Assembly: GCA_048594975.1 (NCBI GenBank)
Contig: JBMDXQ010000138.1
Coordinates: 35,741 to 99,740, forward strand
Direction of reading: 5' to 3'
Length of the DNA stretch: 64,000 nt
Origin: JBMDXB01 sp048594975
GTDB lineage: Bacteria; Acidobacteriota; Vicinamibacteria; Vicinamibacterales; 2-12-FULL-66-21
The translations under genes were made by a program, and so were the position numbers. The notes under the pieces were generated by a model, which ran no database searches, was not told the origin of the DNA, and was given only the letters and a program-made list of their open reading frames with translations. Positions 1-8,360 of the stretch are shown piece by piece. The stretch's first letter is position 1. Each line of letters starts with the position of its first letter.

Positions 1-1
1 T

Positions 2-1012
2 GATTTCGCCACCAACACGACGTTCCTGAACACGCTGGTCAGGTGGAACCCGAACCCGGTCAACTTCGTGAACGGGCTGCTGAACAACGCCACGTTCCGG
101 TCCCGCGCCGCGGCCGCTGGAGTCACGCCGAACTTCTTCGTCGCCAACCCGGCCGCGCTCGGTGGGGCGGACCTCACGACGAACCGCGGCGCGACGAACT
201 ACCATTCGCTGCAGCTCGAACTGCGGCGACGCCTGTCGCAGGGCCTGCAGTTCATGGCCAACTACTCGCTGAACAACATGCGGGCGGCCGAGCACTTCAC
301 GCTGCGGCGTCCCCTGCAGATGCGCCGCGACACCGGCGACCCCGGCGACATCACGCACGTGTTCAAGGCGGACATGGTCTACGACCTGCCGTTCGGGCGC
401 GGGCGGCGGTTCGGCGGCAACGCCAACGGCTTCGTGCACCGGCTCATCGGCGACTGGTCGATCGGCGGCACCGCCCGGGTGCAGACCGGCCGCCTCATCG
501 ATCTCGGCAACGTCCGGCTCGTCGGCATGACCGTCGAGGACGTCGAGGGCATGTTCCGGCTGCGGTTCGACGACGCGGGCCGCAAGGTGTGGATGCTGCC
601 GCAGAACGTGATCGACGAAACCATCAAGGCGTTCAGCACCAGCCCCACGACCGCCAGCGGATACGGGGCGCAGGGCGCCCCCTCAGGCCGCTACTTCGCG
701 CCAGCGAACGGGCCGGACTGCGTCGAGATCGTCAACAACGTCAACAACGCCAACATCGGCGAGTGCGGCACCGGCTCGCTCGTGGTCACCGGCCCGCTCT
801 TCCAGGTCTACGACGTCAGCCTGTCGAAGCGCGTGCCAGTGGTCGGCCGGACCAACGCGGAGTTCCGGGTCGAAGCGCTCAACGTGTTCAACCACGTGAA
901 CTACACCCCGGTCGGCGGGATCGGCAACACCCTGAGCAATTACGAAGTGACCAACCTGAACGGCGCCAACACGTCACGCACCGTTCAGCTCGTGGTCAGG
1001 TTCAACTGGTAG
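2..1012 (+). CDS. TonB-dependent receptor, Oar-like, C-terminal part (5' end outside window)
   Basis: The reading frame is open from the first bases and ends in a TAG after Phe-Asn-Trp. A terminal aromatic residue is typical of outer-membrane beta-barrels. The visible 336 residues alternate barrel-like strands with loops and contain the segment EFRVEALNVFNHVNYTP, a form very common near the end of acidobacterial Oar/carboxypeptidase-regulatory TonB-dependent receptors. Such proteins take up oligosaccharides, peptides or chelates across the outer membrane. The plug and the N-terminal regulatory domain lie upstream of the window, so the substrate cannot be judged. A strong terminator follows about 120 bases downstream, so this is probably the last gene of its transcript. 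Confidence 0.85.
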   Translation, partial: DFATNTTFLNTLVRWNPNPVNFVNGLLNNATFRSRAAAAGVTPNFFVANPAALGGADLTTNRGATNYHSLQLELRRRLSQGLQFMANYSLNNMRAAEHFTLRRPLQMRRDTGDPGDITHVFKADMVYDLPFGRGRRFGGNANGFVHRLIGDWSIGGTARVQTGRLIDLGNVRLVGMTVEDVEGMFRLRFDDAGRKVWMLPQNVIDETIKAFSTSPTTASGYGAQGAPSGRYFAPANGPDCVEIVNNVNNANIGECGTGSLVVTGPLFQVYDVSLSKRVPVVGRTNAEFRVEALNVFNHVNYTPVGGIGNTLSNYEVTNLNGANTSRTVQLVVRFNW

Positions 1013-1020
1013 GACTCATG

Positions 1021-1110
1021 ACTCTCGTCAGTCGAAAGTCGATAGTCGAAAGTCAGAGTCAGAGTCGTAGTCAGAGTCGTGGTCAGAGGCAGAGTCGTAG
1101 TCAGAAGCAC
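1021..1110. repeat. Word-repeat block, AGTCGA/GTCAGAGTC family
   Basis: Just after the receptor stop codon the DNA becomes a chain of short related words (AGTCGAAAGTCGATAGTCGA, then GTCAGAGTC and GTCGTAGTC). No single unit length holds. Related words in inverted sense occupy 1190-1260, and another copy lies at 2256-2270, so the two intergenic gaps around the PHP gene carry the same family. Confidence 0.8.
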
Positions 1111-1130
1111 TAGCCAGACGGAGTGGCCGA

Positions 1131-1168
1131 AGAGGCCGGCGGGTTTGCCCGCCGGCCTCTTTCTTTTC
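1131..1168 (+). terminator. Rho-independent terminator after the receptor gene
   Basis: A perfect 13-bp stem (1131-1143 with 1148-1160, AGAGGCCGGCGGG) closes on a four-base TTTG loop and is followed by TTCTTTT. It is the clearest intrinsic terminator in the window and ends transcription from the receptor gene before the convergent PHP gene. Confidence 0.85.
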
Positions 1169-1189
1169 CGGGCCCGGTCTCCGACGTAC

Positions 1190-1260
1190 GACTATCGACC
1201 GCCCCACCCCGACTCGACTTGCGACTTTGACGCTGCCTATCGACAGTCGACTGTCGACTC
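1190..1260. repeat. Word-repeat block, TCGAC/GACTTTGAC family (inverted to 1021-1110)
   Basis: The stretch holds ACTATCGAC, ACTCGACTTGCGACTTTGAC and CTATCGACAGTCGACTGTCG, the reverse-complement sense of the words after the receptor gene. It begins a few bases past the stop codon of the minus-strand PHP gene, so the two convergent genes are followed by mirror-image tails. Confidence 0.7.
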
Positions 1261-1262
1261 CC

Positions 1263-2246
1263 TCATTTCAAGAAGAGAGGCTGAGTCCATCCCCGCAGTC
1301 CGTTGCTCTCCTCGACCCGGGCGCGGACGTAGGTTTCGCCGCCGGTCAAAGTGTAGCGGGCCGGGTTGTCGTGCGACGTGCTCAGCATGCGGCCGCCGTC
1401 GCCGATGAAGACGACGCGGTAGCGGCGGTTCTGCGCCGGCTGGGGCAGCTCCACGACCAGGGCGCCCGCCTCGCGGCGGACGTCCCGGATCTGCACGCCT
1501 GTGGAGGCATAGAAGTCCCCGGCGTTGAGCGCCGCGACGATGGCGTCGCGCGTCAGCGCCGCCGCCCGGACGGCGACCCACGCCCGCCCGGGGTTGGCGC
1601 GCTCGATCGTGAACTCCTCGCGGAAGTTGTGCGCGTCATCCACGGCGGCGCCGAAGACCCGCACGCCGCCGGTGAGCAGCTCGTCCCACATCTGCTCGGC
1701 TGAGGGCACCCGCCCGTCGCCCTGCGTGTTGACCAGTGGGTGGCCGCTGGCGATCTCGAGCAGGCCGACGCCCTTCAGCGGCTTCATCTCCGCGGCGGTC
1801 AACGCCCAGACAAAGTTGGGGTGGTTGATGAGCGACACGCCGCCCTGCTGTCGCACCGCGTCGAGACTCGCCTGCAGCAGTGCCGTCACCGAGTCCCCCG
1901 CCTGTTTCGGAATCGCCTTCGCGATCCCGATCGCGTTGACGTGGACCACCTTGTCGTTGGTGATCTCCTCGCCGCCGATCAGCAGGAAGTTGTCGCCGGG
2001 GTTGGTGTCGAACGGCGCGGGGTCGGTGAAGGTGTTGTGATCGGTGATGACGAGGAACTGGTAGCCGTTCCGCTTGTACCAGGCCACGACGTCGTATGGC
2101 GGCGAGTCGCCGTCGGAGTTGATCGTGTGCGTGTGCAAGTTGCCGCGGTACCAGCGCGGCCCGGGTGCCTGGGCGCTGGGGACGACGGCTGACGTCGCAG
2201 CGATCGCCGAGGCGATGAGAACGGGGCGAATCAGGTGAGCTTTCAT
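1263..2246 (-). CDS. Secreted PHP-domain metal-dependent phosphoesterase
   Basis: The 327-residue product starts with a signal peptide (basic MKAHLIRP, then an Ala/Ile/Val-rich core to about residue 27). A PHP-type metal centre follows: HTHTINSDG near residue 35, VITDHN near residue 66, INHPNF in the middle and a late GAAVDDAHN segment. PHP proteins hydrolyse phosphoesters with two or three metal ions. Extracytoplasmic members are common in acidobacteria, but their substrates are mostly unknown. The start at MKAHL is chosen because the signal peptide begins there; the 12 codons further upstream fall in the AGTCGA word-repeat, which is not credible coding sequence. It lies downstream of the ParB-like gene on the same strand. 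Confidence 0.75.
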   Translation of the reverse strand: MKAHLIRPVLIASAIAATSAVVPSAQAPGPRWYRGNLHTHTINSDGDSPPYDVVAWYKRNGYQFLVITDHNTFTDPAPFDTNPGDNFLLIGGEEITNDKVVHVNAIGIAKAIPKQAGDSVTALLQASLDAVRQQGGVSLINHPNFVWALTAAEMKPLKGVGLLEIASGHPLVNTQGDGRVPSAEQMWDELLTGGVRVFGAAVDDAHNFREEFTIERANPGRAWVAVRAAALTRDAIVAALNAGDFYASTGVQIRDVRREAGALVVELPQPAQNRRYRVVFIGDGGRMLSTSHDNPARYTLTGGETYVRARVEESNGLRGWTQPLFLK

Positions 2247-2255
2247 TCTTGAGGA

Positions 2256-2270
2256 AGTCGACTTTCGACT
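2256..2270. repeat. AGTCGA-family word between ParB-like and PHP genes
   Basis: The near-palindrome AGTCGACTTTCGACT sits between the stop of the ParB-like gene and the chosen PHP start. It repeats the AGTCGAAAGTCGA word of 1021-1060. Confidence 0.55.
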
Positions 2271-2278
2271 GACCGCCG

Positions 2279-3235
2279 TCACTCCTCGTCATCCGGCGGA
2301 CCGCCGCCGGCACGGACGACGTCTTCCTGGCGCACCTTGTCCACGTTGAACTTCCCCGCCGCCTTCTTCATGCGCTCCATCACGTCGTCGAAATCGAACT
2401 CCGTCGACTTCGAGAACCGGATCGGGTTGATCCGCGCGACCACGAACGATCGCAGATAGGGACTCGTCAGGCCGCGCGCCTTCAGCGTCTCGACGATGCG
2501 GGCGACGTCGTCGTCGATGGCGAGTACCTTCGCGGCGCGGCGTTCGCGCTCGGCGACCGCACGCGGCAGCCGGTCGTCGAGGAACTCGTCGATGCGGCGC
2601 AGCACCGACTGGTAGGCGCCGCCGCTCAACCGCGGGCGCTTCTCGTAGGCCGCGCCCAGGGTGAGAAACGCCGGCTGGTCGAACTCGAAGGCGAACGCGG
2701 ATTCCTGCCGGTCCGGCACCTGCTCGGCGAGCGCGCGCGCCATCCGGATGGTCTCGAGCGACTTCTCCTTCAGGTTGTGCGCCTTCTCGGTGTTCAGCGC
2801 CAGGATCTTGAAGGCGACCTCCGGGTCGGGAACGATGAGCGCGACGATCGTCTGTCCGCCGAGCTTGCGGAGGGCCTGCAGCCGGTGGTTGCCGTTCGGC
2901 GTCCAGTAGCGGTCGTCATGACGGATGGCGACGATCGGGTCGAGAAACCGGCCGAGCGTCTCGATGACGTTCATCAGCCGCTTGACGTGCGCGTCGGAGG
3001 GATCGCGTTGGTAGGGCGTCGGCTCGACGCGGTCAATCGGCAGCGCCGCGAAGACGACCGGACTGCCGCCGAACGGCTCGCGATAGCTGGCCAGGACCGC
3101 GCCGCCGTCGGCATCGACCGCCGCGGCCAGCCGCTCCGCCGCCGCGTCGCGGACGGTCCTCGTTTCCGCGACGGCAAGGCCCACCGACTTGGCGGCGACC
3201 TTCTTGCGGCGCTTCACCGGCTTCTTCTTAGGCAT
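2279..3235 (-). CDS. ParB/Srx-domain protein (ParB-like nuclease fold)
   Basis: This is a 318-residue cytoplasmic protein with a Lys/Arg-rich N-terminus (MPKKKPVKRRKK). A ParB N-terminal-like domain at about residues 40-150 contains PYQRDPSDAHVKRLMNVI and NGNHRLQALRKLGG, the latter at the place of the ParB GERRxRA-type motif. No helix-turn-helix is evident, the rest is helical, and no parA lies nearby. It therefore resembles the orphan ParB/sulfiredoxin-like proteins rather than a chromosome-partitioning ParB. The start at MPKKK is preferred because the upstream in-frame Met codons (MTMLNAECRMP) are encoded by the GGCATTC word-repeat. The role is unknown; DNA binding or CTP binding is only inferred from the fold. 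Confidence 0.65.
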   Translation of the reverse strand: MPKKKPVKRRKKVAAKSVGLAVAETRTVRDAAAERLAAAVDADGGAVLASYREPFGGSPVVFAALPIDRVEPTPYQRDPSDAHVKRLMNVIETLGRFLDPIVAIRHDDRYWTPNGNHRLQALRKLGGQTIVALIVPDPEVAFKILALNTEKAHNLKEKSLETIRMARALAEQVPDRQESAFAFEFDQPAFLTLGAAYEKRPRLSGGAYQSVLRRIDEFLDDRLPRAVAERERRAAKVLAIDDDVARIVETLKARGLTSPYLRSFVVARINPIRFSKSTEFDFDDVMERMKKAAGKFNVDKVRQEDVVRAGGGPPDDEE

Positions 3236-3250
3236 CGTTCCGGTCAAGGC

Positions 3251-3294
3251 AGTCGGCATTCGGCATTCAGCATTCAGCATTGTCATTTGTCATC
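3251..3294. repeat. Word-repeat block, GGCATTC/AGCATTC family
   Basis: Chained words CGGCATTC, CAGCATTC and TTGTCATT fill the gap between the S41 protease stop codon and the ParB-like start. Positions 3254-3274 are identical over 21 bases to 20914-20934, 17.7 kb away. The block begins at the protease stop codon itself. Confidence 0.85.
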
Positions 3295-6200
3295 CGTGAT
3301 GGACGAGGATCCAGCCTTGAGCTGCGCGAGCAGCTCCCTGACCGCCGCCTCGAGCTGGCTGTCCTTGCCGAGCAGGCTCTCGCCGATGGGCCGCGTGACC
3401 GGCACGTCCACCGGGCGCGGGTTCAGCTCCATGTTCCGGCCGTCGAGCGTCGTGATGCGCACGGCGGGCATGCGCATGACCGACCCGTCGACGAGCGTCT
3501 GGCTGCCGGTGTAGATGATCCAGCCCGAGGTCGGCTCGCCCACCACCTTGCCCAGCTTGAGCGTCCGGTAGCCTTCGGTGAAATCCTCCGCATCGGACAG
3601 CGAGTGCTGGTTGGCGACGAGAATCGTCGGGAGCTCGAGCGCGCGCTGCCCGAGCACCGAGCGCGCCGGCGCCGTCGGCAGGCCGCGCGGCGTCATCAGC
3701 AGGTAGCCGCGCCGCGCGAGCACGTCAATCGCGTAGACGTTGACGAAGCCGCCGTTGTTGTTGCGGACGTCGATCACGACGCCTTCCTTCACGCGGTTGT
3801 CGGCGTCGAGGTCGAGATACAGGCGCCGCAGCGACGCCTCGGACATATCGGACATGTGGGCGTAGCCGAGCCGGCCGCCGCTGATCTTCTCGACATAGGC
3901 GCGGTTCCACTCCACCCATTCGCGATACACCAGGTTCTTCTCGGTCGCCTGGTTGACCGGACGGACGATCACCTCGCGGCTCTTCGACCCGTCCGCTGCC
4001 GACACGGTCAGCGCCGTGCGCCGGTTGACGGAGTGCGAGAGCATCTCGTCGAGGTTCCGCTCGGCGGCGACGGGCGTGCCGTCGACGGCGGTGACGTAGT
4101 CGCCGCGCGCGATCTCGCGCGTGATCGCGGCCGGCCCGAGCGGGATCACGTCGGTCACCTTGAGCCTGGCAGCGCGCTCGTATTCGGCGCGATCGAACCG
4201 CAGGCCGAGGCGGCCGGCCGACGGCCCTTCGCCGCCGCGGCCCCCGCGGCCGCCGCCGGCGCTGACGCCGAGGTGCGACGCGTTCAGCTCGCCCACCATC
4301 AGGTTGAGCAGCCGGCGCATCTCGTCGCGGCTCTGCGCGCCTGCAAGCCGCGGCGCGTACTGCTCGTGAACCGCGTCCCAGTTCACGCCGTGGAACTTCT
4401 CGTCGTAGAAGCCGTCGCGCAGGTAGGTCCACGCCTGGCGGAACACCTCCATCTTCTCCGTCGAGAAGTCCACGTCCAGCTCCGCTGTGATCGACACGGA
4501 CCGCGCCTGACGCGTCTCGACCGGAATCACCGAGAGGCGGCCCTGTTCGAGGTAGTACACCTCGCGGCCGTCCGGCGTGAACTGCGCGTCAGCCTTCGGT
4601 CCGGCGGTCGACGTCAGCTGGCGCGCGACCGCGGGCTCGCGCGACAGCTCGTCGAGCGAATACAGATAGAGGTTCTGCTGGCCGGCGGCGGTCGCGGTCA
4701 GGAGCAGCGACGTGCCGTCCGGGCTGATCGTCTGCGACAGCACGTCCACGCCGACCGGCAGGATGCTCACGCGCCGCCGGATGTCCTCGAAGACGATCTC
4801 CACCGGCTTCGACGGATCGCGCGGCGGCGGTGGCGGCTCGGCGGTCTTCTCGCCCGACGGCGCGCGCGGCTTCTCCTTCTCTTCGCGAAACAGCTCGCGG
4901 AAGCGATCCTCGCGGAACCGCGGCGTGCGCAGGATGAGATCCACGCGGACCGCCTGGCTCTCCTCGGTGCGCTGACTCGTGTTGAACACGATGAAGGTGC
5001 CGTCCGGGCTCCAGGAGAGGTTGTTCGTGTTCCCGTTGGGGAGCGACGTTAGCGCCCGTGCCTCGCCACCTGCGGCGGGAACCGCGTAGACGTTGCGGAA
5101 GGACTTTCCCGAGAGTGCCAGGTACGCGATCCATCGGTTGTCCGGCGACCACGCCACCGAACGGCGCGGCATGCCGATAAACGGCGCCCCGATCTGCCCG
5201 CTGGCGACGAGGCGGTCCTGCTTCGACGCGAGATCGACGACGCGCAGTTCCTTGCCGTCGCGCACGAACGCTACCGATTTGCCGTCCGGCGACACCTGCG
5301 GCGCGCTGTCGCCGGCGGCGCCCTGCGTCAGCTGCGTTTCGGTGTTGCCGGTGAAATCGAACTGGAACAGGTGCGGCACGCCGTCGCGCTCCGACTGGTA
5401 GACGATCCGGCGGCTGTCGGGCGTCCAGTCGATCTGCGCTTCGCGCGCCACCGTGCGGGTCACGCGCACCGCATCGCCGCCGTCGCGCGCGGGCGCCGCC
5501 CAGATCTCGCCCCGTACGGCAAACGCGACCTTGCGCCCGTCCGGCGACAGGGCGAGGTCGCTGAAGCCGGTGGTGAGCGTGACGTGCTCGATCGCCGGCG
5601 AGGACGCGGCGCCGCGGCGCGTGATTGGGACCTTGGCCGCCTGCCCGCTCGCCGTGTCGAGCTTCCACACCTCGAAGTCGCGCTCGAAGACGATCGTGCG
5701 CGCGTCGTTCGAGATGGTCGGCCACAGCACGCGGCCGTCCTCGAACCGCGTCACCTGCCGCGCCGGGCCGCCCGGCGTAATCGTCCAGATGTTCTGCGCG
5801 CCGCTGCGGTCGGACATGAAGTAGAGGGTCTTTCCGTCGGCACTCCACATCGGCCAACCCTGCCGCGCGCCGCGCTCGGTCAGCCGCTCGTACCTCGGCG
5901 TCGGGCCGTCGTGCAGGAGCCAGAGCTCGGACTCGTCGAGGTGCGAATGGCCCTTCCGCCACCACTGGGCGGCGCTGTTGCCGCGCGCCGCGAACGCCAC
6001 GCGGCCGCCCTCGGGCGACGGGGCCGCGAAGAACTCGCTGGTGTAGCGGTCGGCGCTTACCGGCATCGGCGTCCCGCCGTCGCCGCGGACCCGGAACAGG
6101 TCGTTCATGCCGGAGATGTCGTGCCCCGAGGTGGAGAAGTAGAGCCAGCGGCCGTCGCGGGACCACGCGTCGAGCCGATCCACGCCGTCGCCGAAGGTGA

Positions 6201-6546
6201 TCTGCTTCAGCGCGCCGCTGGCCAGCGTCAGGACGTAGATGTCACCGTCGCCGCTCCGCTCCGAGACGAACGCGAGCCGAGTGCCGTCGGGCGAGTAGAG
6301 CGGACGCGATTCGTTCGCCTCGTGCGAGACGAGCAGCCGCGCCTCGCCGCCGGCGGCCTGGACGGTCCAGATGTCGCCGCCGGAGACGACGGCGATCTCC
6401 CTGCCATCCGGCGAGATGCTCGGTTCGGCGAAGGACGGCAACGGGTCGGACGCGGCCGCACGCGGAGTCTGAGTGGCGACGGGAACGACGGCGGAGGCGG
6501 CCAGAACGAGGCCCGCGACGGTCAGGACAGGCCGAGACAAGGACAT
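3283..6546 (-). CDS. Tricorn-like S41 peptidase with TolB/WD40-type propellers (first copy)
   Basis: The 1087-residue secreted protein has a signal peptide (MSLSRPVLTVAGLVLAAS). It continues with repeated propeller blades marked by SPDG, SADGKTLYF and TPDGREVYY (about residues 35-690), a C1/PDZ region (about 740-870) and an S41 catalytic core. LNASHLG supplies the tricorn-type His, and the nucleophile is the second Ser of NQHSLSDAED (about residue 984). Tricorn-family enzymes degrade oligopeptides, with the propellers gating access. The start is set by the signal peptide and a GGAG ribosome site 9 bases upstream; the 39 codons further upstream would cover the -10 element. A paralogue lies at 25849-29292. 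Confidence 0.85.
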   Translation of the reverse strand: MSLSRPVLTVAGLVLAASAVVPVATQTPRAAASDPLPSFAEPSISPDGREIAVVSGGDIWTVQAAGGEARLLVSHEANESRPLYSPDGTRLAFVSERSGDGDIYVLTLASGALKQITFGDGVDRLDAWSRDGRWLYFSTSGHDISGMNDLFRVRGDGGTPMPVSADRYTSEFFAAPSPEGGRVAFAARGNSAAQWWRKGHSHLDESELWLLHDGPTPRYERLTERGARQGWPMWSADGKTLYFMSDRSGAQNIWTITPGGPARQVTRFEDGRVLWPTISNDARTIVFERDFEVWKLDTASGQAAKVPITRRGAASSPAIEHVTLTTGFSDLALSPDGRKVAFAVRGEIWAAPARDGGDAVRVTRTVAREAQIDWTPDSRRIVYQSERDGVPHLFQFDFTGNTETQLTQGAAGDSAPQVSPDGKSVAFVRDGKELRVVDLASKQDRLVASGQIGAPFIGMPRRSVAWSPDNRWIAYLALSGKSFRNVYAVPAAGGEARALTSLPNGNTNNLSWSPDGTFIVFNTSQRTEESQAVRVDLILRTPRFREDRFRELFREEKEKPRAPSGEKTAEPPPPPRDPSKPVEIVFEDIRRRVSILPVGVDVLSQTISPDGTSLLLTATAAGQQNLYLYSLDELSREPAVARQLTSTAGPKADAQFTPDGREVYYLEQGRLSVIPVETRQARSVSITAELDVDFSTEKMEVFRQAWTYLRDGFYDEKFHGVNWDAVHEQYAPRLAGAQSRDEMRRLLNLMVGELNASHLGVSAGGGRGGRGGEGPSAGRLGLRFDRAEYERAARLKVTDVIPLGPAAITREIARGDYVTAVDGTPVAAERNLDEMLSHSVNRRTALTVSAADGSKSREVIVRPVNQATEKNLVYREWVEWNRAYVEKISGGRLGYAHMSDMSEASLRRLYLDLDADNRVKEGVVIDVRNNNGGFVNVYAIDVLARRGYLLMTPRGLPTAPARSVLGQRALELPTILVANQHSLSDAEDFTEGYRTLKLGKVVGEPTSGWIIYTGSQTLVDGSVMRMPAVRITTLDGRNMELNPRPVDVPVTRPIGESLLGKDSQLEAAVRELLAQLKAGSSSITDDK

Positions 6547-6575
6547 GAGTGGCTCCGCGGTGAAAGGCAGAATGC

Positions 6576-6584
6576 ATCCTAGCA
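6576..6584 (-). promoter_or_regulatory. Extended -10 element of the S41 protease gene
   Basis: Read on the minus strand the sequence is TGC-TAGGAT, a TGN extended -10 match. It lies 30 bases before the ATG, leaving a leader of about 22 bases that contains the GGAG ribosome site. No -35 resemblance is seen. The same element precedes several other genes in this window. Confidence 0.5.
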
Positions 6585-6709
6585 CTTCGGGGCACGCTTC
6601 ACGGACAGGCTGAACACTCGCCACGGACCGCTTCGCCGGACCACGACCGGACGACGACACCACCCTTGGCTGCGCCGCGGCACGAATCCACGGTCGCTCC
6701 AGCGTACGG

Positions 6710-6736
6710 CACGAAGGTCACGAAGGCGCGAAGGAC
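6710..6736. repeat. Word-repeat, CACGAAGG family
   Basis: CACGAAGGTCACGAAGGCGC followed by GAAGGAC forms a short chain of eight- to nine-base words. It lies inside the 270-base gap between the protease promoter and the sulfatase stop codon, where no other feature was found. Confidence 0.6.
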
Positions 6737-6817
6737 TTCTCGTCGTCGTCTGGTCGTGGCGCGCTCCGCACGCGCCGGCCGTGACATGCGGGAGCAGCGT
6801 GACAGTGCGCCAGGGCG

Positions 6818-8251
6818 CTACTTCGAACCCGGCCACCGCTCCGACGGCGTGCGCGCGGTCTCGAGGTACGCCTCGATGGCCGCACCCACTTCGGGCCTCG
6901 AAGCGGCGAGGTCCTTCGTCTCCGCCGGGTCGGATGCCAGGTCATACAGCTCCAGCGGCTGACCGGGCTTCAGCCGGACCGCCTTCCAGTTGCCCATGCG
7001 GACTGCCTGCTGGAAGCCGCGCTCGTGGAACTCCCAGTAGAAGAACTGGTGCGTGGACTGCGCCTCGCCGCGCAGCGCGCGGGTCATGGGGATGCCGTCG
7101 AGGCCGGGCGGGATGGGGGCGCGGGCGATGTCGGCGACGGTCGGCAGGATGTCCCAGTGGGCCCAGAGGTGGTTGCTGGCCCGTCCCTCCGGGATCGTTC
7201 CCGGCCACTGCGCGATCATCGGGACGCGGATGCCGCCCTCGTAGAGGTCACGCTTGATCCCGCGCAGGCCGCCGGAACTCCTGAAGAACGCCGGATCCGC
7301 GCCGCCCTCGCGGTGCGGACCGTTGTCGCTGATGAACATGACCAGAGTGCGCTGCTCCAGGCCGCGCGTGCGCAGCACCTCGAGCAGACGGCCGATGTCG
7401 CGATCCATGCGCGTAATCATCGCGGCGAACGCGGCGTGCGGCGTCGGCTGGGAGCGATAGCCGAGCGAGGGGGTGTCGAACTGCGAGCCGGTGGGCCGCG
7501 CGTCCGCCTTGGGGTTTTCGAACGGTTTCTCCGGGAACCTGCCCGCGAAGGGCTTCAGGGCATCGGCCGGCGGCCGCAGTTCGGCGTGCGGCACGGTGTA
7601 GTTCAGGTAGACGAAGAACGGCCGGTCGTCGTCTCGGGTGATGAAGCCTTCCGTCTCGCGCGTGAAGAGGTCGTTGGCGTAATCGTCCTCGCGGTCCATG
7701 CCCACGCGCTCGCCGTTGCGCCACAGGTGATCGGTGAACTGCCGATGGGCGTGGCGATGGTCCATGAAGCCGAACGAATGGTCGAAACCCTGTCGATCCG
7801 GCGCACCGGTGGTGCCCGGCACGCCCAGGCCCCACTTCCCGATCACGGCCGTACGGTAGCCGGCGCCTTTCAGGACCTCGGCGAGGGTGACGTCGCGCTC
7901 GCGCAGCGGGAAGTCGCCGTTGCCGCGGATCTCCGCGTGCCCGGTGTGGAGGCCCGTCATCAAGGCGCAGCGCGACGGCGCGCACACCGTACTCCCCGCG
8001 TAGTACTGCGTGAAGCGCATGCCGCGGCGCGCCATCCCGTCGAGCGACGGCGTCTGGAACCGTCCCTGGCCGTAGACGCCGAGGTCGCCGTAGCCGAGAT
8101 CGTCGGCCTGGATCAGCAGGATGTTCGGCGGCGTGCCGGCCGCCGGCGCCCGCTGTGCGGCGGCGCCCGACAGGACGATGGGGGCAGCGGCGACGAGGGC
8201 CAGTAGCGATGCCCGACGCGCGAGCGCGCGCAGGGTGCGAGCGATGGTCAT
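6818..8251 (-). CDS. Secreted arylsulfatase-type sulfatase
   Basis: The 477-residue product has a signal peptide (MTIARTLRALARRASLLAL) and an alkaline-phosphatase-fold sulfatase domain. ILLIQADDLGYGD supplies metal-binding aspartates. The formylglycine signature CAPSR has its Cys at residue 90. GKWGLG, YLNYTVPHAE and FISDNGPHREGG complete the usual signatures. Such enzymes remove sulfate esters from carbohydrates or aromatics after the Cys is oxidised to formylglycine; no maturase is visible nearby. A strong GGGAGGAGG ribosome site directly before the ATG supports this start over the 41-codon upstream extension. It diverges from the TPR gene at 8361. Confidence 0.9.
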   Translation of the reverse strand: MTIARTLRALARRASLLALVAAAPIVLSGAAAQRAPAAGTPPNILLIQADDLGYGDLGVYGQGRFQTPSLDGMARRGMRFTQYYAGSTVCAPSRCALMTGLHTGHAEIRGNGDFPLRERDVTLAEVLKGAGYRTAVIGKWGLGVPGTTGAPDRQGFDHSFGFMDHRHAHRQFTDHLWRNGERVGMDREDDYANDLFTRETEGFITRDDDRPFFVYLNYTVPHAELRPPADALKPFAGRFPEKPFENPKADARPTGSQFDTPSLGYRSQPTPHAAFAAMITRMDRDIGRLLEVLRTRGLEQRTLVMFISDNGPHREGGADPAFFRSSGGLRGIKRDLYEGGIRVPMIAQWPGTIPEGRASNHLWAHWDILPTVADIARAPIPPGLDGIPMTRALRGEAQSTHQFFYWEFHERGFQQAVRMGNWKAVRLKPGQPLELYDLASDPAETKDLAASRPEVGAAIEAYLETARTPSERWPGSK

Positions 8252-8268
8252 GCCTCCTCCCGCGGCGA

Positions 8269-8277
8269 ATGCTAGCA
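8269..8277 (-). promoter_or_regulatory. Extended -10 element of the sulfatase gene
   Basis: On the minus strand this reads TGC-TAGCAT, ending 18 bases before the ATG. The predicted transcript start leaves only about 11 leader bases, almost all of them the ribosome site. Confidence 0.5.
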
Positions 8278-8360
8278 CGCCGTCTCCGGCGCGGAACGTT
8301 GCCGGGCGGCGTCGATTCGACTTACCATGTTCCCGGTCTCTCCGTCCGGAGGATGGTGTC

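Noticed and set aside
1021..1110. CRISPR array in the word-repeat blocks
   Set aside because: Words are 6-12 bases, irregular, overlapping, with no unique spacers and no cas genes.
3235..3286. Upstream start of the ParB-like gene (MTMLNAECRMP)
   Set aside because: The added residues are encoded by the GGCATTC word-repeat, which recurs at 20914; the Lys-rich MPKKK start is more credible.
3280..5052. Long plus-strand open frame (590 codons) opposite the first tricorn-like protease
   Set aside because: Arg/His/Val-rich shadow of a clear S41 protease gene; no ribosome site or domain.
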